From: Streptomyces sp. NBC_00433
Lineage (GTDB): Bacteria; Actinomycetota; Actinomycetes; Streptomycetales; Streptomycetaceae
Direction of reading: 5' to 3'
Assembly (NCBI GenBank): GCA_036015235.1
Contig: CP107926.1
Coordinates: 4,855,501 to 4,919,500, forward strand
DNA length: 64,000 nucleotides
In this document: positions 51,756 to 59,675 of the stretch, one piece after another
Numbering within the stretch: the stretch's first letter is position 1
How the letters are laid out: each line of letters opens with the position of its first letter
Made by a program: the position numbers and the translations under genes
The notes under the pieces: model-generated
Databases searched by the model: none
What the model saw: the letters and a program-made list of their open reading frames with translations, nothing else
What the model was told of the DNA's origin: nothing

Positions 51756-52438
51756 CTGCCCGGCACGAGCAAGTTGCCGACGACCTACGCCGCTTGATCG
51801 TGGCAGGCACGCTTGCGGTCGGTGACCGCCTTCCCCCCGAGACCCGCCTCGCCGTTCAGTACGGCGTCAGCACGCCCACCCTCCGCGAGGCTCTTGAAGT
51901 CCTCCGCGCGGAAGGGCTGATCGCCAAGTACCAGGGACGTGGCAACTTCGTCAGACGACCGTCCGAACGATTCACGTACCCGGGCCCTGCCAAAGCCGAG
52001 CACCTGACGGTCAGTTCCGCCGACGCCACAGCAACGGGAGCCCTCGCAGTTCGCCTTGGCCTACCGGAGGGCGCACCGCTCACCGCGTACGTCTGCCTCA
52101 GCCACTGCGAGGACTCGCGACAGAGCCTCACCCACGTCTACGTCCCGCGTACCGCAACGCCGTTGACCGCCGCCTCCCCCTGGGGAGACGACCTGGTCGC
52201 CGCCACTGCCGACGTACCCGTGGCGACGAGCAACGACCAGGTCACCGCCCGATTCCCCACCACGGCGGAAGCACAGTCGCTGCGCATCGGCACCCGTACG
52301 CCCGTCCTCGCGATCGAGCGCACCTTCATCACCACCAACGGCCGGCCCGTCGCGTACGCGCTCCTCGTACTGCCCGGCGACCGCGCGGAAGTCGTCCTCA
52401 TCACCCGACTCGACACCGACCAGGAAGTTCAGCAATGA
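51752..52438 (+). CDS. GntR-family (HutC type) regulator
   Basis: A 228-residue regulator. The winged helix reads HEQVADDLRRLIVAGTLAVG, then LPPETRLAVQYGVSTPTLRE and GRGNFVRRPS; the UTRA-like domain follows. It is close to the KorSA-like protein at 47967 in the helix-turn-helix end but is shorter. The ATG at 51752 overlaps the upstream stop, and its own stop overlaps the next start. It would control this five-gene run or its cargo. Confidence 0.88.
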   Translation: MTARHEQVADDLRRLIVAGTLAVGDRLPPETRLAVQYGVSTPTLREALEVLRAEGLIAKYQGRGNFVRRPSERFTYPGPAKAEHLTVSSADATATGALAVRLGLPEGAPLTAYVCLSHCEDSRQSLTHVYVPRTATPLTAASPWGDDLVAATADVPVATSNDQVTARFPTTAEAQSLRIGTRTPVLAIERTFITTNGRPVAYALLVLPGDRAEVVLITRLDTDQEVQQ

Positions 52439-53205
52439 CCGAAGTCCCGAAGAGCCGACCCCTCGCCCCGCCCGAACGACGAACCGCGCCGGTCGTGGCC
52501 CTGCGCCTGCTGCCTTGGCAAGGTCCCGAAGGGCGCCCCGCCACCCTGAACGGCGCGGGCGGATACCTCTCCCGCCTCGCCGACGAGATCGAGGATCTGC
52601 AACTCGACTCGGCGCGCGTTGTGTTCGACCTCGCCCCTGCCGTTCTGGACAACCCCGACACGTGCCCACACGAGGTGCGCTTCGCGGCGCGACGGCTCCG
52701 CGAATCCCTCGGCGACGTGCTGAAGATCGCGGAGAGCCGACGCCTGCCCGGTACCGTCCCGGTCCGAGAGGTCGCGTCGCCGCACGTGAAACGCTGGACG
52801 TACGAAGCCCGTTGCGTCGGCGAGGCTCGCCATGAGCTGCGCCGGGTCCTGAGCGTATGGGGCCTGGACGACCTCGCCGACCGCGCGGAACTCGTCCTCT
52901 CCGAACTGCTCACCAACGCCGTCCGGCACACCGAGCGCCCACCGGACTGCGAGATCGAGACGCGCTATGAGCTGCTGCCGGCGGGCGTACGCATCGAGGT
53001 GCACGATGCCGACGACGCCCGGCCGAAGGCGCAAAGCCCGTCTGCGGACGAGGAGACCGGACGCGGGCTCGCCCTTGTCGACGCCCTGACGGAGGCGTGC
53101 TGGGGAGTCAGCGACCGGGTCGGCATCGGAAAGCTGGTGTGGGCGGTGCTGGAGCGGGACGACGAAGACGTGCCCTCGGTAGGCGTGGGGGAGGTCGGCC
53201 CATGA
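52435..53205 (+). CDS. ATP-binding regulator with N-terminal unknown domain
   Basis: A 256-residue protein. The C-terminal half is a GHKL-type ATPase as in anti-sigma kinases: N-box LVLSELLTNAVRHTERP, G1 IEVHDADDARP, G2 TGRGLALVDALTEACWG. The N-terminal 120 residues (LSRLADEIEDLQLDSARVVF) form a separate helical domain that I do not recognise. It is coupled on both sides by ATGA overlaps. Such ATPases are frequent in streptomycete mobile DNA next to GntR genes. Confidence 0.82.
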   Translation: MTEVPKSRPLAPPERRTAPVVALRLLPWQGPEGRPATLNGAGGYLSRLADEIEDLQLDSARVVFDLAPAVLDNPDTCPHEVRFAARRLRESLGDVLKIAESRRLPGTVPVREVASPHVKRWTYEARCVGEARHELRRVLSVWGLDDLADRAELVLSELLTNAVRHTERPPDCEIETRYELLPAGVRIEVHDADDARPKAQSPSADEETGRGLALVDALTEACWGVSDRVGIGKLVWAVLERDDEDVPSVGVGEVGP

Positions 53206-53627
53206 ACTGGACCATCGCCACGACGGCCGGTCGCGAAGTCACCGGCCATCTTCCGGCCTGGGCCGACAGCGACCCGACCGCCACGAACGTACCCCTCGAC
53301 CAACTCCCCGTCGCACTGGCGGACATCAGCCACCGGTCCTACTTCGACGGCCAACTCGTTCGCGTCCACAACGCCGCATCCTCGGCAACGGACGAACGCC
53401 TCCTGTGGGGCGTCCTCGTCTGCGCCCCCTACGCCGAAGATCCGCACCCGCGCGTGCCGGTCGTCAACGTGGCCATCGTGGACGACTACTGGATCACCCA
53501 CCTCGACCCTGACGGGCTCACGAAACTCGCCGCCAAGCTCCGCGCCCAAGCGGACCGTCTGGACCAGGAGATACGGCCCCAACTCGTCGCCGCCCGGGAA
53601 AACTGGGCCGCCCACCAAAACGCCTGA
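53202..53627 (+). CDS. small hypothetical protein, DUF6907-like
   Basis: A 141-residue protein with the pattern ISHRSYFDGQLVRVHNAAS and then LRAQADRLDQEIRPQLVAAR. It resembles a small family (DUF6907, from memory) that accompanies the preceding ATPase in streptomycete mobile elements. Function unknown. The ATG overlaps the previous stop. A bidirectional terminator follows. Confidence 0.7.
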   Translation: MNWTIATTAGREVTGHLPAWADSDPTATNVPLDQLPVALADISHRSYFDGQLVRVHNAASSATDERLLWGVLVCAPYAEDPHPRVPVVNVAIVDDYWITHLDPDGLTKLAAKLRAQADRLDQEIRPQLVAARENWAAHQNA

Positions 53628-53689
53628 ACGCACCGCTCCCTCCGCCCGCCGCGTACCGTACGCGACGTCGGAGGGTGCAGTGCGTTCAG
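53624..53689. terminator. bidirectional terminator between convergent genes
   Basis: CTGAACGCAC (53624-53633) pairs with 53680-53689, and within it CCCTCCG (53638-53644) pairs with CGGAGGG (53669-53675). It lies between the convergent genes ending at 53627 and 53700. Confidence 0.65.
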
Positions 53690-53699
53690 ACGACAGGCC

Positions 53700-54623
53700 T
53701 TACGGCAGTCGCTCGGCGTCGACCCGCGAGAAGATGAGGTCGCTCTCGCCATCGACCGGCCCGCGCCACCGGATCGGCACCGCGGCCGGTCCACGCAGGG
53801 CCGTGGGGTACGTCGCCGCCGCGTACTCGTTCGCCAGCCGGTAGACGTGGAAGCCGTGGTCGCGCATGGTGTCCAGCAGCTCATCGACGGAGTCGCCGAG
53901 CTGGGCCATGCGGTCGGGCGTCACCTCGACGGTGACCTCGGCGTCGGGCCGTAGTCGGTCCAGGAGCGCGGCCATGCCGCGTACGACGCTGCCCTCGGCG
54001 CCCTCGACGTCCACCTTGATGACGCGGGCCTTGGCGATCTCGTCGGCTTCGAGAACGTCCGGCAGCGGGAAGGCCTCTATATCGAACGTGGACTCCACAG
54101 GGCCGTCCCACGGGACGATGCTGTTCGCGCCCATGTTCGCGGAGCTGGAGAGGATGAAGGTGAGCGTCTGCTGCTTGTCGGAGACGGCGGTCTGGGCGAC
54201 ACGGATGTTCTCGCAGCCGTTGAGCCGCGCGTTCTGGGCCAGGCGCTGCGTGAAGTCCTGCGATGCCTCGATGGCGACGACCCGCCCTTGAGGGCCGACC
54301 AGGCCTGAGGCAAGCACGCTGAAGTAGCCGATGTTGGCGCCGACGTCCACGAAGGTGTCGCCGGGCTTGAGCCGGCGCTGGAGCCACCGCGTCATCCGCG
54401 GTTCCCACACCCCGAAGAGGTAGAGGTACCGCTGGATGAGGTCCTGCGTGTCGACGGCGAAGCTCGCCCCGATCGCGGTCTCGGTCACCCGCTTCCGCGG
54501 CTCGTCCCGCAGATGCGGATTGAGGTAGCGGCCGGCCAGCGCTCCTGCGCCGACCCCGTTGGGCGCATGGCGGACGTACCACCTCCCCATCGTGACCAGG
54601 GCCTCTGATGTGGGGCTGCTCAT
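53700..54623 (-). CDS. FkbM-family methyltransferase
   Basis: A 307-residue SAM-dependent O-methyltransferase of the FkbM type. Motif I is GDTFVDVGANIGYFSVLASG, motif II is VVAIEASQDF, and a later motif KVDVEGAEGSVVRGM is diagnostic of the family. FkbM enzymes methylate hydroxyls of polyketides, sugars or glycolipids. With the glycosyltransferase at 48752 in the same element, a glycan or glycolipid substrate is possible. The start is ATG 54623. Longer frames read upstream arginine-rich noise. Confidence 0.88.
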   Translation of the reverse strand: MSSPTSEALVTMGRWYVRHAPNGVGAGALAGRYLNPHLRDEPRKRVTETAIGASFAVDTQDLIQRYLYLFGVWEPRMTRWLQRRLKPGDTFVDVGANIGYFSVLASGLVGPQGRVVAIEASQDFTQRLAQNARLNGCENIRVAQTAVSDKQQTLTFILSSSANMGANSIVPWDGPVESTFDIEAFPLPDVLEADEIAKARVIKVDVEGAEGSVVRGMAALLDRLRPDAEVTVEVTPDRMAQLGDSVDELLDTMRDHGFHVYRLANEYAAATYPTALRGPAAVPIRWRGPVDGESDLIFSRVDAERLP

Positions 54624-54691
54624 CCGATCGCCTCTCCGCCGCCTACCTCGCCGCACGGTAGCACCGCGCCCCCGGAGCCCCTCTAAAATCC

Positions 54692-54705
54692 TCAAGACGT
54701 CTTTA
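54692..54705. promoter_or_regulatory. second copy of the KorSA-type operator
   Basis: TCAAGACGTCTTTA has the exact palindrome AAGACGTCTT (54694-54703) and matches the site at 47908-47921. It lies 18 bases before the start of the gene at 54723. Confidence 0.5.
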
Positions 54706-54722
54706 CGACTCGTCGGTGGGGG

Positions 54723-55289
54723 ATGGCCTTGGACTCGTCCGATCAGCTCTTAACAATCCTGGCCGTGCTCCTGGGCGCCATGACCACGTACGTGACGAAC
54801 TACTGGACCGAGCGCCAGCGCATCCGCCGGGAGCTGGTGACCCGCTGGGACGGCAAGAAGCTCGACGCCTACGAGAACTACGTCGACCGCGTTCGTGCCG
54901 CCGTCTTCCTGGCCGTCGAGCTGTACGAGCATCGCGAGGGCATCCGCCCTTGCGACGAGCCGGAGCCGCAGCTCCGCGCCCAGCTCATCGACGCCATCCG
55001 CCTACAGGGCCGCGCCTTCGAGCGCATCATGCTCCTGGCCGGCGACGAGGTGATCGAGGCCGCCCACGACCTCAACGCGGCCTCCCGCGCCGTCGACTGG
55101 CAGGCCACCGGCAAGACCCCCGGCACGCTGGACGACTGGCGCGACCGCAACCGCGAGGTCTTCGCGGCGATCAACACCTTCCACGAGGCGGCCCGCACGA
55201 ACCTGGGCGTAAGTGGCTCGGTGATGGGGGAATCTCATGCCAACCGGGACTTGCTCCTCCCGCCCGCGCGTCAAACCGATGACCATTGA
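54723..55289 (+). CDS. membrane-anchored hypothetical protein, 188 aa
   Basis: One N-terminal helix (LLTILAVLLGAMTTYVTNYW) followed by a charged helical cytosolic domain: RRELVTRWDGKKLDAYENYV, then VFLAVELYEHREG and AFERIMLLAGDEVIEAAHDL. I know similar proteins from streptomycete plasmids, without a function. A copy of the operator found upstream of the KorSA-like gene lies before it. Its 3' end (55178-55237) is repeated, diverged, at 59618-59675. Confidence 0.75.
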   Translation: MALDSSDQLLTILAVLLGAMTTYVTNYWTERQRIRRELVTRWDGKKLDAYENYVDRVRAAVFLAVELYEHREGIRPCDEPEPQLRAQLIDAIRLQGRAFERIMLLAGDEVIEAAHDLNAASRAVDWQATGKTPGTLDDWRDRNREVFAAINTFHEAARTNLGVSGSVMGESHANRDLLLPPARQTDDH

Positions 55290-56023
55290 GGCGCAGGGCG
55301 AGGTGGCCAAGATAGTAGGGAGGCGGCAACAGGCTCAGGTGAAATTCTCTCAGGGAGCTACTACGGGATGAACTCGGTATCAGCTTCGGATTGAAAGCGA
55401 TAGCGCAGATCGCGAATTGCGTTCACCGGTTATCGTTCATCTGGCCACCGTGCATACCTCGGCTTCGGGCAGCTCGAAAACTACAGAGTGCCAGGCCTAC
55501 CTCAGGCGACGAAATGTATGTCGAACGAATTGCACTAAAGAATATCAAGGGCTTCGCCGAAGCCAAATTGGATTTTTCTGGCGCTGATGGTGAGCACGCC
55601 AGATAGTCGATCATATCAGCTGAAAACGGTTTCGGTAAGCCCGCCCCCTCGCCGAGGACCTCCGTCGACCGTGGGAGAGCCCCATCGTTCTCGGCAGGCC
55701 CACCCCGGCGCGGGGCCGCCGAGGGTTTAGGAGCATCCGCGCTCACCTCGCCTGCCCGGCCCGAGTTCCAAAGCCCACAGGCGCCGGCCCCGGGACGGCC
55801 ACCCGGCGCCAAGAGCACACACCCGGCACCCTGCTACGACGTCGGGAAACCGTGAAACGTCCCGAGACCCTCAAGGCCGTCGGCAGGCCTGGAGGATATT
55901 GATAGACAAAGAACAAGTTCGGTCTGTGTTTGTAAATCGCCGACCACGGGTAGCCTAAAACCGGAATCGATGGACATTAGAAAATAATCGTCGCCATGTC
56001 TAATCTCCCCAGAAGGATGTTGC
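55290..56023. other. 734-bp region with one gene remnant and a candidate promoter
   Basis: Apart from the AAA-ATPase remnant at 55514-55639 I find no gene. GC drops after 55860. A possible promoter for the peptide gene is TTGTAA (55930-55935) with TAGCCT (55951-55956), spacer 15 bases, which is weak evidence. Confidence 0.45.
55514..55639 (+). pseudogene. remnant of an AAA-type (SMC/RecF-like) ATPase
   Basis: The frame reads MYVERIALKNIKGFAEAKLD, then FSGADGEHAR, a TAG stop at 55604-55606, and after it, in the same frame, SIISAENGFGK. This is the start of an AAA/OLD-type ATPase up to its Walker A lysine. The TAG most likely replaced a Trp codon. After the Lys comes Pro instead of Ser/Thr, and the frame leaves the family, so the gene is cut off inside Walker A. 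Confidence 0.6.
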
Positions 56024-56254
56024 ATGAGCCTCTTCAAGCCGCCTGCCATCGCCGGAGTCATCGCGGCGTCGGTTGCGTCGGCCGTGGGTGCCGTCTACGC
56101 CACGCCTGCAGCCGCAACAGCAATGGAAGCTCCGCACGCCACGAGCGTCACATTGAGTGAGACGACGGCCTCCGCCAGCGCCGATGCCCTGGCGCTGGAA
56201 GTCCCCGAGCACGGTCACCCCGCGGTTGTCACCACCCCGCTTTGCGTTATCTGA
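56024..56254 (+). CDS. 76-aa peptide ending LCVI: candidate precursor or secreted peptide
   Basis: AGAAGGA precedes the ATG. The first 33 residues (FKPPAIAGVIAASVASAVGA to PAAATA) could be a signal peptide or a leader. The rest is Thr/Ser/Ala/Glu-rich and ends PAVVTTPLCVI, with the only cysteine at position 74. A 12-bp hairpin lies between it and the TPR gene, the spacing seen when a precursor gene must be transcribed more than its modifying enzymes. An isopenicillin-N-synthase-like oxygenase is two genes downstream. No family is known to me. A role as RiPP-like precursor is inference; a simple exported peptide is the alternative. Confidence 0.6.
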   Translation: MSLFKPPAIAGVIAASVASAVGAVYATPAAATAMEAPHATSVTLSETTASASADALALEVPEHGHPAVVTTPLCVI

Positions 56255-56280
56255 CCTCCGTAAGGAGGATCCACGTCAAT

Positions 56281-56313
56281 GTGGTGCAGGCCTGATCGCC
56301 GGGCCTGCACCAC
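56281..56313 (+). terminator. 12-bp attenuator-like hairpin after peptide gene
   Basis: GTGGTGCAGGCC (56281-56292) and GGCCTGCACCAC (56302-56313) pair perfectly around a 9-base loop. It lies 27 bases after the peptide stop and 22 bases before the TPR start, without a T tract, so partial read-through is likely. Confidence 0.7.
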
Positions 56314-56335
56314 GTCACTGCCCAGGAGGCAATTG

Positions 56336-58246
56336 TTGCCCGCCCCCCAAACGGTTACCGTTGACTGCCACGCCTTCGGGATCTACCCCTACGTGGGTTG
56401 CAATGACCTGATGCGCCAACTGTTCCCCGACATCAGTCGAGACCGTCCTGATCTCGTGCGAGAGTTCGCCCGCAGTCTCGTCATCCTGGCGCCGGACACT
56501 CACACCGAAGTACTCGGTCTTTGCCCCAACCTGGTCAACATCCTGGGGGAGCCGGGCACGATTCCCTTCACATCGGGGGAGCGCGACGAAGGGCTGCACT
56601 CTCTTGACCACACCATGTGGCTGGCACACGGAGTGGTCAGTCTCATCTTGCGCTGGCGGTCTGAGCTGGCCGACGCCCCGGTACTGAGGCTGGTCTTCAC
56701 TAACCTGGCGTCCGCAGATCCACTGCAAGTCGAGTTCTTGGACATCTTGACACGGCGTGCGGATCGCGCCGTGCTTCAGGTTGTGCGGGAAAACGAGGAC
56801 GGGATTGCGGAATCCCACACCCATCAGGGAGCAACACGGCTGTCGCCGGAGGAGCACCTTCTCCAGGCCGCAGAATTGATGGCTCGGAAGCAACGCTCCC
56901 TCGACCTAAGCAGCGTGCTGTACCACCTAGAGCACAGTACGGCATCCAGGAACGTCGTTTATCGCGCATTCATTGGCGCGGCCGAACACTACTTGGCGAT
57001 GGGGTTCTACGAGGCATCGCTGCACACCGCGCGCATCGCCGCTCGATATGCCCCGGCTGATGACGCTGCCGCAGCACGCACACTCTGCGCGGTAACTGTC
57101 AACTCTCTGATGCTGCTCGGGCGCCTCGACGAGGCCGAGGCGTTATGCGCCGTTCAGCTGTCGACCGTCTCTGACCCGTATATAGGGATGGCCTGCAGCT
57201 ACGTCCAGGCCGTCATCCAGGCCCGGCTGCGACCTCGGGGCCAGCGGAATTTAGAGAAGGCCAGGGAATACATGGAGCACGCCATCGAATATGTGGATAG
57301 CGCGCCGCAGGGTCCCTGGGAAATCGGTAGCCGCATCTTTCTGGACAAAAATTTCCGGGCACTGCTCGCCTTACGCGCTGGGCGTACAGATGAGGCCCTG
57401 CGACTGGAGACGGAAGGACTGGCCGACATCCGACGGCTTTGTCCGGATCGCCGTCAGATCGAAAGTCCAGTCATCCTGCAGAATTTGGCCAGGGTGCACA
57501 TGGCATTGAATCAAGCTGACCTTGCTGTTGCCGCCTACACCGAAGCAATTTTCCTGAAGCCATTCATCGCGGAGATGCACTTGGAGCGCGGCAATGCCCA
57601 CCGCGCACTCGGCGACCAGCGTGCAGCTCTGACGGACTATCGCCTGGCGCTTAAGGCTGGTCCGCCCCGCCCGGAAATTCACTTCAATGCCGGGCTGGCT
57701 TGTGCGGCCATGGACGACGTGAAGCAGGCACTGCGCGAATACACTTTCGCTTTGGAACTGGATCCTGGGTACACGTCCGCTAGGCTGAACCGGGCGGCGC
57801 TAAACTATCGGGCTGGCCGGCTGGATGAGGCTGGCCGGGATGCTGACACGGGGCTGCGTACGAGCCCCGAGGACCCCGATCTGCTCTGTGTACGGGGGCT
57901 GGTGAGGTTGGCGTCGGGTGACTTGGAGGCCGCCTTGACGGACTTCTCCGAGGTGCTGATGCACGACCCATCGCACCGTGCTGCGCTGAAGAATCGCAGC
58001 AGTACGCTGCTTGCCATGGGGAACCTGACCGACGCAATCCACGACGCCGACCGGTGCCTGGCTACCCGGGCCGACGCGGCCGCGTTCTTCAACCGCGGGT
58101 ATCTGCACCAGTGCCGCGGCTCATGGCGTCAGGCCCTCGCTGACTACCAGCAGGCGGCCCGCTATGGCGAAGTAGATCGTGCCGAGCTGGCCCGCCGTCG
58201 CTCAGCATGCATCCGCGGCCTTGTTGAAGAGACCACACTCCGATAA
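56336..58246 (+). CDS. TPR protein with unassigned N-terminal domain
   Basis: A 636-residue protein. AGGAGG at 56324-56329 selects the TTG at 56336 (TTG 56333 is also in frame); there is no ATG nearby. Residues 1-170 (VDCHAFGIYPYVGCNDLMRQ, and later LRLVFTNLASADPLQVEFLD) resemble the end of an NTPase domain but contain no P-loop, so nucleotide binding is doubtful. From about residue 190 there are at least eight tetratricopeptide-like helix pairs, the clearest being IAEMHLERGNAHRALGDQRA, then IHFNAGLACAAMDDVKQALR and YTSARLNRAALNYRAGRLDE. TPR scaffolds bind peptides and proteins. It is placed between the peptide gene and the oxygenase. Confidence 0.8.
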   Translation: MPAPQTVTVDCHAFGIYPYVGCNDLMRQLFPDISRDRPDLVREFARSLVILAPDTHTEVLGLCPNLVNILGEPGTIPFTSGERDEGLHSLDHTMWLAHGVVSLILRWRSELADAPVLRLVFTNLASADPLQVEFLDILTRRADRAVLQVVRENEDGIAESHTHQGATRLSPEEHLLQAAELMARKQRSLDLSSVLYHLEHSTASRNVVYRAFIGAAEHYLAMGFYEASLHTARIAARYAPADDAAAARTLCAVTVNSLMLLGRLDEAEALCAVQLSTVSDPYIGMACSYVQAVIQARLRPRGQRNLEKAREYMEHAIEYVDSAPQGPWEIGSRIFLDKNFRALLALRAGRTDEALRLETEGLADIRRLCPDRRQIESPVILQNLARVHMALNQADLAVAAYTEAIFLKPFIAEMHLERGNAHRALGDQRAALTDYRLALKAGPPRPEIHFNAGLACAAMDDVKQALREYTFALELDPGYTSARLNRAALNYRAGRLDEAGRDADTGLRTSPEDPDLLCVRGLVRLASGDLEAALTDFSEVLMHDPSHRAALKNRSSTLLAMGNLTDAIHDADRCLATRADAAAFFNRGYLHQCRGSWRQALADYQQAARYGEVDRAELARRRSACIRGLVEETTLR

Positions 58247-58390
58247 GCGTCCCATGGCGCACTGTCCGGCGGTCTCTAGGTAGCTCAATACTGTGAAGTC
58301 CGTTAACTGATACCCGAGTTCCTATGGCTACGGGGCGGCGCAAGTGCAGAGCTTGTCCGCTTCGGGCGCCCGATCGTGATGGGAAATCGA

Positions 58391-59227
58391 ATGCCGCACC
58401 AGGCTGAACTGGAAATTCTCACACAGTTCGAGAAAAAAGGGTACGCGAGCCTGAGCATCGGAAGCACGGGCACTGCCTGCCTGGTGGAACTCGTGTCGGC
58501 AGCGCAGACCTATTTTGACTGCAAAGAGGAGGTGAAATTTCGTAATTCTGTCAAAAATAGGAACAACGGTTATCGACCTGTCGGTTCAGCTCACGCCGGA
58601 AATCCGGACGAGTTTGACTTAAACGACTCCTTCCTCTACTGGAATCCAGAGCGGAGTCGGATTATACCTGGCCATCGCGAAATAGCGACAATGCTGAACA
58701 GGCTTGAAATTTATCGTAAGACGGTAGCGATATACGCAATGAGCAGAGTGGTTGATGAACTTCGACTTAGCTATGATTATAACAAAAAATTAGATTTCGA
58801 GAGCGCATCCCTGCTGCAGGTGAATTCGTTCGCCAGTCCGTCGAATCGAGAACTATTGCAAACACGCCACGAAGATGGGGTTGTAGCTACTATCCTCTGG
58901 ACCGACGCTTCAGGACTCGAAGGCTGCAACGAGGAGAAGTTAACATCGCTCCAGCCTGGTCCGGATGAAGTACTTATCATGCCTGGTGGGATTCTGAGCG
59001 CGATGACAGGCGGCGGCATAAGGCCCTTCTATCATCAAGTTCGCAACTGCGGCATTTTGGGCCGCAAATCAGTCATGTACTTCAGTTGTTTCGATGTCAA
59101 CCGAGGGCCTATTGCGCCGTTTGTCGTCAATGCCTCTAATCGACACACCGATATTCGTAGACTGATACTCAGCAGTACTGACATGTTCGGGCTGGCAGAG
59201 AATTTTGTCGTGGCGTCCGACGAGTAA
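58391..59227 (+). CDS. isopenicillin-N-synthase-like Fe(II) oxygenase
   Basis: A 278-residue non-haem iron enzyme of the IPNS/2-oxoglutarate dioxygenase superfamily. The N-terminal DIOX_N part shows FEKKGYASLSIG and NNGYRPVGSA. Iron ligands are His160 and Asp162 (TRHEDGV) and His215 (FYHQVRN), 55 residues apart as in IPNS. Arg225-Lys-Ser227 (GRKSVMYF) is the R-x-S carboxylate clamp, which holds the valine carboxylate in IPNS and 2-oxoglutarate in most relatives. GGGAA precedes the ATG at 58391. Starts at 58376 and 58379 are possible. GC is strikingly lower than elsewhere, with A/T-ending codons, so it was acquired. Confidence 0.85.
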   Translation: MPHQAELEILTQFEKKGYASLSIGSTGTACLVELVSAAQTYFDCKEEVKFRNSVKNRNNGYRPVGSAHAGNPDEFDLNDSFLYWNPERSRIIPGHREIATMLNRLEIYRKTVAIYAMSRVVDELRLSYDYNKKLDFESASLLQVNSFASPSNRELLQTRHEDGVVATILWTDASGLEGCNEEKLTSLQPGPDEVLIMPGGILSAMTGGGIRPFYHQVRNCGILGRKSVMYFSCFDVNRGPIAPFVVNASNRHTDIRRLILSSTDMFGLAENFVVASDE

Positions 59228-59365
59228 CTCAGATAGTGATGATTCGGCCTTCGGCTTGAATCAACTGCCCTTCAAGCTCACTGCGGCCTGGAATAATCAG
59301 AGCTTTCTGATCGTCCAGGGTTAGGAATTTTTATCGAATCGGCAGATACTGAAACCAAGCATTCG

Positions 59366-59503
59366 GTGCAGGTAAATTGGAACGAATTCGACACTACGGC
59401 ATACATGAAGGATAATTACGCTAGCGGAATTCATTTAGAAGACATGCAGATTATGGATTTTGCGATAGCTGAAACATCGTTGCGGTTCCACTGGTCAAGA
59501 TGA
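59366..59503 (+). pseudogene. remnant of a methyltransferase N-terminus (NNMT/PNMT-like)
   Basis: Low-GC DNA directly after the oxygenase encodes VQVNWNEFDTTAYMKDNYAS and then LEDMQIMDFAIAE before the frame becomes unrelated and stops. WxxFDxxAYxxxNYxxxxxxD is the entry of small-molecule N-methyltransferases of the NNMT/PNMT type, about 250 residues long. The junction near 59465 coincides with an IS5-like fragment. A GTG at 59366 could start it. It may once have been part of the oxygenase locus. Confidence 0.4.
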
Positions 59504-59580
59504 CGGCCAATTGAATTCCCAGACCGTCGGTGATCAGGTGGCGTTTCGAGCCCGGCCGCCTGCCCCGATCGGAAGGCAAG
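59465..59580 (-). mobile_element. remnant of an IS5-family transposase
   Basis: On the minus strand the DNA reads GSKRHLITDGLGIQLAVILT and, after a one-base shift, WNRNDVS. This matches the IS5-type DDE region (SKxHLxxDxxGxPLAxxLTGGNRNDV). Only about 40 residues remain, frameshifted. It cuts the methyltransferase remnant. Confidence 0.55.
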
Positions 59581-59617
59581 GGGCCCGTGTGGAGCTCGCT
59601 TTCAACGTCCCGCAACC

Positions 59618-59675
59618 CTTCCACGAGGCGGTCCGCACCGACCTCGGCGTAAGTGGCTCGGTCACCGGGAACTCA
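59618..59675 (+). repeat. diverged copy of the 3' end of the 54723 gene
   Basis: This segment matches 55178-55237 at most positions (shared CCTTCCACGAGGCGG and CGTAAGTGGCTCGGT) and encodes FHEAVRTDLGVSGSV against FHEAARTNLGVSGSV there. It marks a recombination or an earlier related element in this end. Confidence 0.75.

Noticed and set aside
55423..55818. 131-codon minus-strand frame over the AAA remnant
   Set aside because: There is no ribosome-binding site or motif, and it is antisense to the recognisable ATPase start.
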